Of a DNA stretch of 64,000 bases, positions 60,260 through 64,000 are shown in pieces. The DNA comes from Thiotrichales bacterium. Its GTDB lineage: Bacteria; Pseudomonadota; Gammaproteobacteria; JAABTG01. The position numbers and the translations under genes are program-made. The notes beneath the pieces were generated by a model, which was given only the letters and a program-made list of their open reading frames with translations, was not told the origin of the DNA and made no database searches. The stretch spans positions 1-64,000 of the forward strand of contig JAABTG010000012.1 in NCBI GenBank assembly GCA_011389995.1, written 5' to 3'. Positions within the stretch are counted from its first letter, which is position 1, and each line of letters opens with the position of its first letter.

Positions 60260-60441
60260 GGGGGGTTCTCCGGTGCCATTGGATACCTCCCAGTATAGGC
60301 CGGAAGCCCGGCCCGGGCGTGCGCCGCGACGGGCGGCGCCGGCTTGCTGCAGGATGGAGGAAAGACCCTCGCCGGGCATGGGTTTCGGTTATCATGCCCC
60401 GGTTCAAGTCAACCGGCCGAACCGACTCTTCCCGCCTCACC

Positions 60442-61962
60442 ATGCCAAAAAATGATCTCCCGGCGCTGGGGCTGCTCGTGCGCCATGGCGGGCTGTTCCT
60501 CGCCGGCTACTTCGGCGTACACGTGGTGACGCGGATGCTGAGCACCTCCACCCTGGGTCTCGACGAGGCCGAGCAATTGCTGTTTGCCCGGGAGCTCAAC
60601 GCGGGCTACGGCACCCAGCCCCCCCTCTACACCTGGTTGCAATGGTTGGTTTTCCGGGTCACGGGACCGACCCTCTTCGGGCTGGCTGTACTCAAGAACC
60701 TGCTGTTGGCCGCGGCCTACGTTTTCACCTACGGCGCCGCGCGGGTCATGCTGGGACGGCGGGATATGGCCGTGGTGGCGGCCGCGTCGTTGTTGTTTCT
60801 GCATCAGATGGCCTGGGAGGTCCAGCGGGACCTGTCCCACTCGGTGCTGGTGACCACCTGTGCCGCGGGCCTGCTGTATGCCCTGGTGAAGACCCTGCGC
60901 AATGGCCACCCGGGCTCGTTCGCGGCCCTCGGCCTGCTGCTGGGCGCCGGCATGCTGGCGAAGTACAGCTTCGCGCCGTATGCCGTGGCCCTGCTGGGGG
61001 CCGCGGCCTGGCTCCCGGAGACCCGTGCCAGGCTGTGGCGGCCGGCCCTGGCCATTACCATGGCCATCGCCGCCGCGGTGGTGCTGCCTCATGTCGTCTG
61101 GTTGCTGCATCACTGGGACGAGGTCGCCCTCTCGGTCATCCGTGATCTGGACGGCAAGGAGCCCCTGTCGGTGCCGGTGCGTCTGGGTGTGGGGTGGGCA
61201 AGCCTGCTGTGGGCCCTGTTCCAGTTCCTGACCCCCCTGTGGCTGGTCTACGGCGTGGTGCTGTGGCGACGGCCCCCGGAGGAAGGGAGCCTGGCCGCTT
61301 CGCCCGATGGCATCTGGCGGCGGCTCATGGAGCGCTACGGGTTGCTTTTCCTGGCAGGCATGACCCTGCTGATACTCTTTACGGAGAGCGCCTACTTCAA
61401 GACCCGCTGGATGCTGCCGTACGCCTACCTGGCCCCCATCGTGTTCCTGCTGCTGCTGCACCACCGCGCCACGCCCCGCCGCCTCGAGATCCTCGCCCGT
61501 ACCGCGGCAGGGTTCGCCGTGGTGGTGTTGGTGGCCATACCCGCCCGTGTCGTGCTCTACGAGGTGCTGGATGCCCCTGACGAGATCAATGCCCCGGTGG
61601 CGGATATCGCGGCACAGCTGAGCCGTCGGGGCTGGGGCGGGGGGGTGTTGATCACGGACGAGAACTATCTGGCCGGCACCCTGCAGCTGCATCTTCCCGA
61701 TACCGTGGTGGTGGACGTCAATCGCGGCAGGCCGGCCCCCGGCCATCTGCTGACCGGACGTTGCGGTGTCACCCTGGTGTGGGAGAATGCCCGCCTGAAG
61801 GCTCCCCCCGGCCCGCTGTTGCGAGCCTATCGCCGGCTTACGGGGATGGCGTGGCAGGGGGGGGGCGGCCTCACCCTGGAGTCCCCCTACGCGTATTCAG
61901 AACGCATCTTCCGGGTGGGCGCGGCCCGCGACGGCGATGTCTGTATAGCTACTGTCCCCTAG
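60442..61962 (+). CDS. GT39-family-like membrane glycosyltransferase
   Basis: 506 residues from the ATG at 60442, the most family-like of several in-frame starts (60319 and 60394 also possible; no strong ribosome-binding site). About ten membrane spans. The first periplasmic loop has LGLDEAEQLLFARELNAGYGTQPPLY, with the acidic pair typical of ArnT/PMT-type GT-C transferases that use polyprenyl-phosphate sugars. The C-terminal part after about residue 380 is soluble and variable. It probably glycosylates a lipid or envelope polymer; acceptor unknown. It is convergent with the DUF2058 gene across a 15-base perfect inverted repeat. Confidence 0.85.
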   Translation: MPKNDLPALGLLVRHGGLFLAGYFGVHVVTRMLSTSTLGLDEAEQLLFARELNAGYGTQPPLYTWLQWLVFRVTGPTLFGLAVLKNLLLAAAYVFTYGAARVMLGRRDMAVVAAASLLFLHQMAWEVQRDLSHSVLVTTCAAGLLYALVKTLRNGHPGSFAALGLLLGAGMLAKYSFAPYAVALLGAAAWLPETRARLWRPALAITMAIAAAVVLPHVVWLLHHWDEVALSVIRDLDGKEPLSVPVRLGVGWASLLWALFQFLTPLWLVYGVVLWRRPPEEGSLAASPDGIWRRLMERYGLLFLAGMTLLILFTESAYFKTRWMLPYAYLAPIVFLLLLHHRATPRRLEILARTAAGFAVVVLVAIPARVVLYEVLDAPDEINAPVADIAAQLSRRGWGGGVLITDENYLAGTLQLHLPDTVVVDVNRGRPAPGHLLTGRCGVTLVWENARLKAPPGPLLRAYRRLTGMAWQGGGGLTLESPYAYSERIFRVGAARDGDVCIATVP

Positions 61963-61994
61963 GCATGTTAAGGAAGTCGCGCCGGGCGCGTTGT

Positions 61995-62063
61995 GTCAGG
62001 CCAGGCGACAGGGAACCTCTGAGCTCGGCCATGGCGACGACGACCGACGTCGCCTGGCCTGAC
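61995..62063. repeat. Perfect 15-base inverted repeat between convergent genes
   Basis: GTCAGGCCAGGCGAC (61995-62009) is repeated as its exact complement at 62049-62063, separated by 39 bases that include CTCGGCCATGGCGACGACG. Nothing in the 174-base spacer encodes a protein. It could fold as a long stem-loop (bidirectional terminator) or mark the ends of a miniature element; no target-site duplication is evident. Confidence 0.75.
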
Positions 62064-62136
62064 GCGCACCAGCGAGGTGAATGATTCCTGCGGGACAGGA
62101 CACCAGCCACCCGGCGAGTAGTCCCCTGGCAGGTGG

Positions 62137-62685
62137 CTACCACATGAGGTCGTCCGGCACCTCGTAGCCGGCGTAAGGGTCATCTTCGGCGGGGGGGCTG
62201 GCCGGCGGATTTGGAGGCATCACGGCCCCCGGATCCCTGGCCTTTATCTTCTCCGCCGCCGCCACCGGCACCACCTCGTAGCCGCCGGCATACCTGACCA
62301 CGACCAACAGGTCGCGGCACAGCCTGTCATGCATGGCCTTCGTCACGTGGATCCTGCGTACCACGGCGTCGTCCACGAAATGGTAGGGGATGTCCCCACC
62401 CTCCCGGAGCTGGCGGTGGGCCTCCACGAGCTGGCGGATTTCCGCCGCCCGGGCCCTGTGCGCCGTCTCCTCCTGGCGTTGCAGGTTGAGGGCGCGGTCC
62501 CGCGCTGCCTTTTCTGCCTGGGCCCGGCGCACGCGTTCCTGTTCCTCGGCGCTGGCGGGCGGCGCGCCCTTGCGCGCCTTTTCCTGATGCTTGCGGCGCT
62601 CGACCTTGGCCTTGCGGGCCTTTTTAGCCTGCTGCTCATTGGCGACGCCGGCCTTCAGCAATTGATCCTGCAGGGAACTGCTCAT
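62137..62685 (-). CDS. DUF2058 (YaiL-type) protein
   Basis: 182 residues with GGAG about seven bases before the ATG. The N-terminal half is a long charged helix (QDQLLKAGVANEQQAKKARKAKVERRKHQEKARKG begins it; residues 1-85). Residues 90-150 form a conserved domain (GDIPYHFVDDAVVRRIHVTKAMHDRL). The C-terminal tail is Pro/Asp-rich. DUF2058 proteins are conserved in gammaproteobacteria and suspected to act with nucleic acid or ribosomes; function is unproven. It follows the truncated YihY gene on the same strand direction. Confidence 0.9.
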   Translation of the reverse strand: MSSSLQDQLLKAGVANEQQAKKARKAKVERRKHQEKARKGAPPASAEEQERVRRAQAEKAARDRALNLQRQEETAHRARAAEIRQLVEAHRQLREGGDIPYHFVDDAVVRRIHVTKAMHDRLCRDLLVVVRYAGGYEVVPVAAAEKIKARDPGAVMPPNPPASPPAEDDPYAGYEVPDDLMW

Positions 62686-62796
62686 TTCTGTCTCCTTCCG
62701 GACCTCGGGCAGGGGCCGCTCAGGCCCGAAACGGGGTCTTTACCGTGGTTATATAAGTATGGGTGCGTGCGCCGTGGCGGGCGGCAAGGGCCAGGG

Positions 62797-64000
62797 CTAT
62801 GCCGACTGCCCGGCGGGCTCGTCATGGCCTCGAGGGGCCGGTGCCGCGCCGTCCTCTGGACTCCCGGTGCCTTCCTCCAGGGCCTGCAGCTGGCTCGCAT
62901 GCCCCAGGGCCAGTTCTTTCCAGGTCAGGTGCTCCAGGGCCTGCCGGGCGGCAACATCCACGGCGCGCATGGCGGTCTCTACCACGGTGTGCTCGGGCAG
63001 GCGCCGCAGATTCAGATAGGGGTCCTCGCCGGCGCGGCGCACCGTATCGAGCAGGTCCTTTACCGCCACCGTCTCCGGTGCCCTGGCGGGCACGTAAGTC
63101 AGGCGGTCGGCGGCCGTGGTGGTGAGCAGGCCGCCATTCTCCAGGGGGGCGAGGACGTCCTCCAGGGCCTGGGAGGGCACGCGTAACTGCCGGGCGAGGC
63201 CCTCGACGCTGGGTGGCGGTTCACCTTCATAGTGGGCCTTGCCGATGAGGGCCGTGCCCAGAAGCACCAGCCGTTCGCGCAGGCGGCTGCTGAGTTGTAT
63301 GACGCGTTGGCGGGAAGTCAGATATTCCGGATGTTGGTGGTAGAAGGCGATGCTCGCCCCCACCAGCAGGATCAGCCACGCCAGATAGAGCCAGATCATG
63401 AACAGGATGAGGATGGCGAAGCCGGAGTAGATGGCAGTGTATTTGGTGGAGGTGACCACGAAGGCGGCGAACACCCAGCCTACGGTCTGCCACAGCACAC
63501 CGGCCACCAGGGCGCCCGTCAGGGCCGAAGCCACGCGCACCCGGGTATTGGGCACGAAGACGTAGACGAAGCTGAAGGCGGCGATGATGAAGAAGTAAGG
63601 CACCAGTCGGGCACCGAACTCGATGAGACTGCCGAAGGGCTCTATGGCAGACAGGGATTGGACGATGGAAGTGCTCATGACGGACGCGGTGGCACCCAGG
63701 GCCGAGAAGACCAGCACCGGGCCGATGAGGATGACGCTCAGGTAATCGCTGAAGCGCTGGGCGAAACGGCGATGGTGCTCCACCCGCCAGGTGAAGTTGA
63801 AGGCGCGTTCCACCTTCTGGATGAGGGAGATGACCGTGTATAACAGCAGGCCGAGGCCCAGGGCCCCGAGGACGCCGATGCGCACGTTCTCCACGAAACC
63901 GATGACCTGCCGGGTGATCTCCTCGCCTTTCTCACCCAGGGGTTCCAGCACGTTGAGCAACACCGGTTCCACCTGATTATGGACGCCGAAGCCCTTGAGC
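62797..64000 (-). CDS. YihY/BrkB-family membrane protein, N-terminus cut by window edge
   Basis: The frame is open to the window edge, so the N-terminus is missing; 400 codons remain. Membrane segments are visible from about 70 residues in (VRIGVLGALGLGLLLYTVISLIQ, VILIGPVLVFSALGATASV, LVPYFFIIAAFSFVYVFVPN, FAILILFMIWLYLAWLILLVGASIAFY). This is the YihY/BrkB fold, once named RNase BN. The C-terminal 150 residues are a soluble winged-helix-like part (SVEGLARQLRVPSQALEDVLAPLENGG) common in this subfamily. Function is unknown; transport or division-related roles have been proposed. It lies about 110 bases upstream of the DUF2058 gene on the minus strand, after its stop. Confidence 0.88.
   Translation of the reverse strand, partial: LKGFGVHNQVEPVLLNVLEPLGEKGEEITRQVIGFVENVRIGVLGALGLGLLLYTVISLIQKVERAFNFTWRVEHHRRFAQRFSDYLSVILIGPVLVFSALGATASVMSTSIVQSLSAIEPFGSLIEFGARLVPYFFIIAAFSFVYVFVPNTRVRVASALTGALVAGVLWQTVGWVFAAFVVTSTKYTAIYSGFAILILFMIWLYLAWLILLVGASIAFYHQHPEYLTSRQRVIQLSSRLRERLVLLGTALIGKAHYEGEPPPSVEGLARQLRVPSQALEDVLAPLENGGLLTTTAADRLTYVPARAPETVAVKDLLDTVRRAGEDPYLNLRRLPEHTVVETAMRAVDVAARQALEHLTWKELALGHASQLQALEEGTGSPEDGAAPAPRGHDEPAGQSA

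Overview
The window is GC-rich (roughly two thirds G+C by eye), densely packed bacterial chromosome. The conserved order gyrA-serC-serA-pheA-hisC-tyrA-aroA-cmk-rpsA-ihfB-lapB-pyrF, together with pyrG-kdsA-eno-ftsB, points to a gammaproteobacterium. A soxXA cytochrome pair, a porin, several exported redox or metal proteins and a two-domain polyphosphate:AMP phosphotransferase suggest a free-living sulfur-oxidising lineage of the Chromatiales/Ectothiorhodospiraceae type. That taxonomic placement is inference. I see no rRNA, tRNA, CRISPR array, transposase or prophage gene.

Layout. 1-5130: accessory and housekeeping genes (Sel1-repeat protein, DUF302 protein, TrpD2-like protein, diguanylate cyclase, SDR oxidoreductase). 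5398-20012: gyrA followed by a long serine/aromatic/histidine-type biosynthetic run with many 4-base overlaps, then rpsA, ihfB, lapB and pyrF; the usual lapA between ihfB and lapB is missing. 20211-22794: argA and argE on the minus strand, followed by a repeat-rich spacer. 23211-31861: cupin protein, ilvD, two lipoproteins, a small membrane protein, a LexA repressor with a candidate TAGA-N6-TCTA operator, endonuclease V and PepN. 32190-36360: pyrG, kdsA, eno, ftsB.

36699-45789 is an envelope and redox island: soxX, soxA, a LamG-like protein coupled to soxA, an outer-membrane porin, a Tat-exported superoxide-reductase-like protein, a seven-repeat beta-propeller protein, a cysteine-poor thioredoxin-fold protein, and a Tat-exported His-rich propeller protein. 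45925-58711 is a metal-efflux island: four membrane-fusion adaptors, two heavy-metal RND pumps and a membrane-anchored cytochrome c with a long disordered linker. Adaptors 1-4 and the first pump overlap end to end (ATGA or longer). The first pump carries the CusA methionine triad at the expected spacing; the second lacks it. No outer-membrane factor is present. Shared PCLK/PCIK motifs and the His-rich tails of three adaptors tie these genes to the preceding exported proteins. I regard this as the best candidate for an undescribed periplasmic copper/redox system. 58760-64000 holds pap, a GT39-like membrane protein, a DUF2058 protein and a truncated YihY-family membrane protein.
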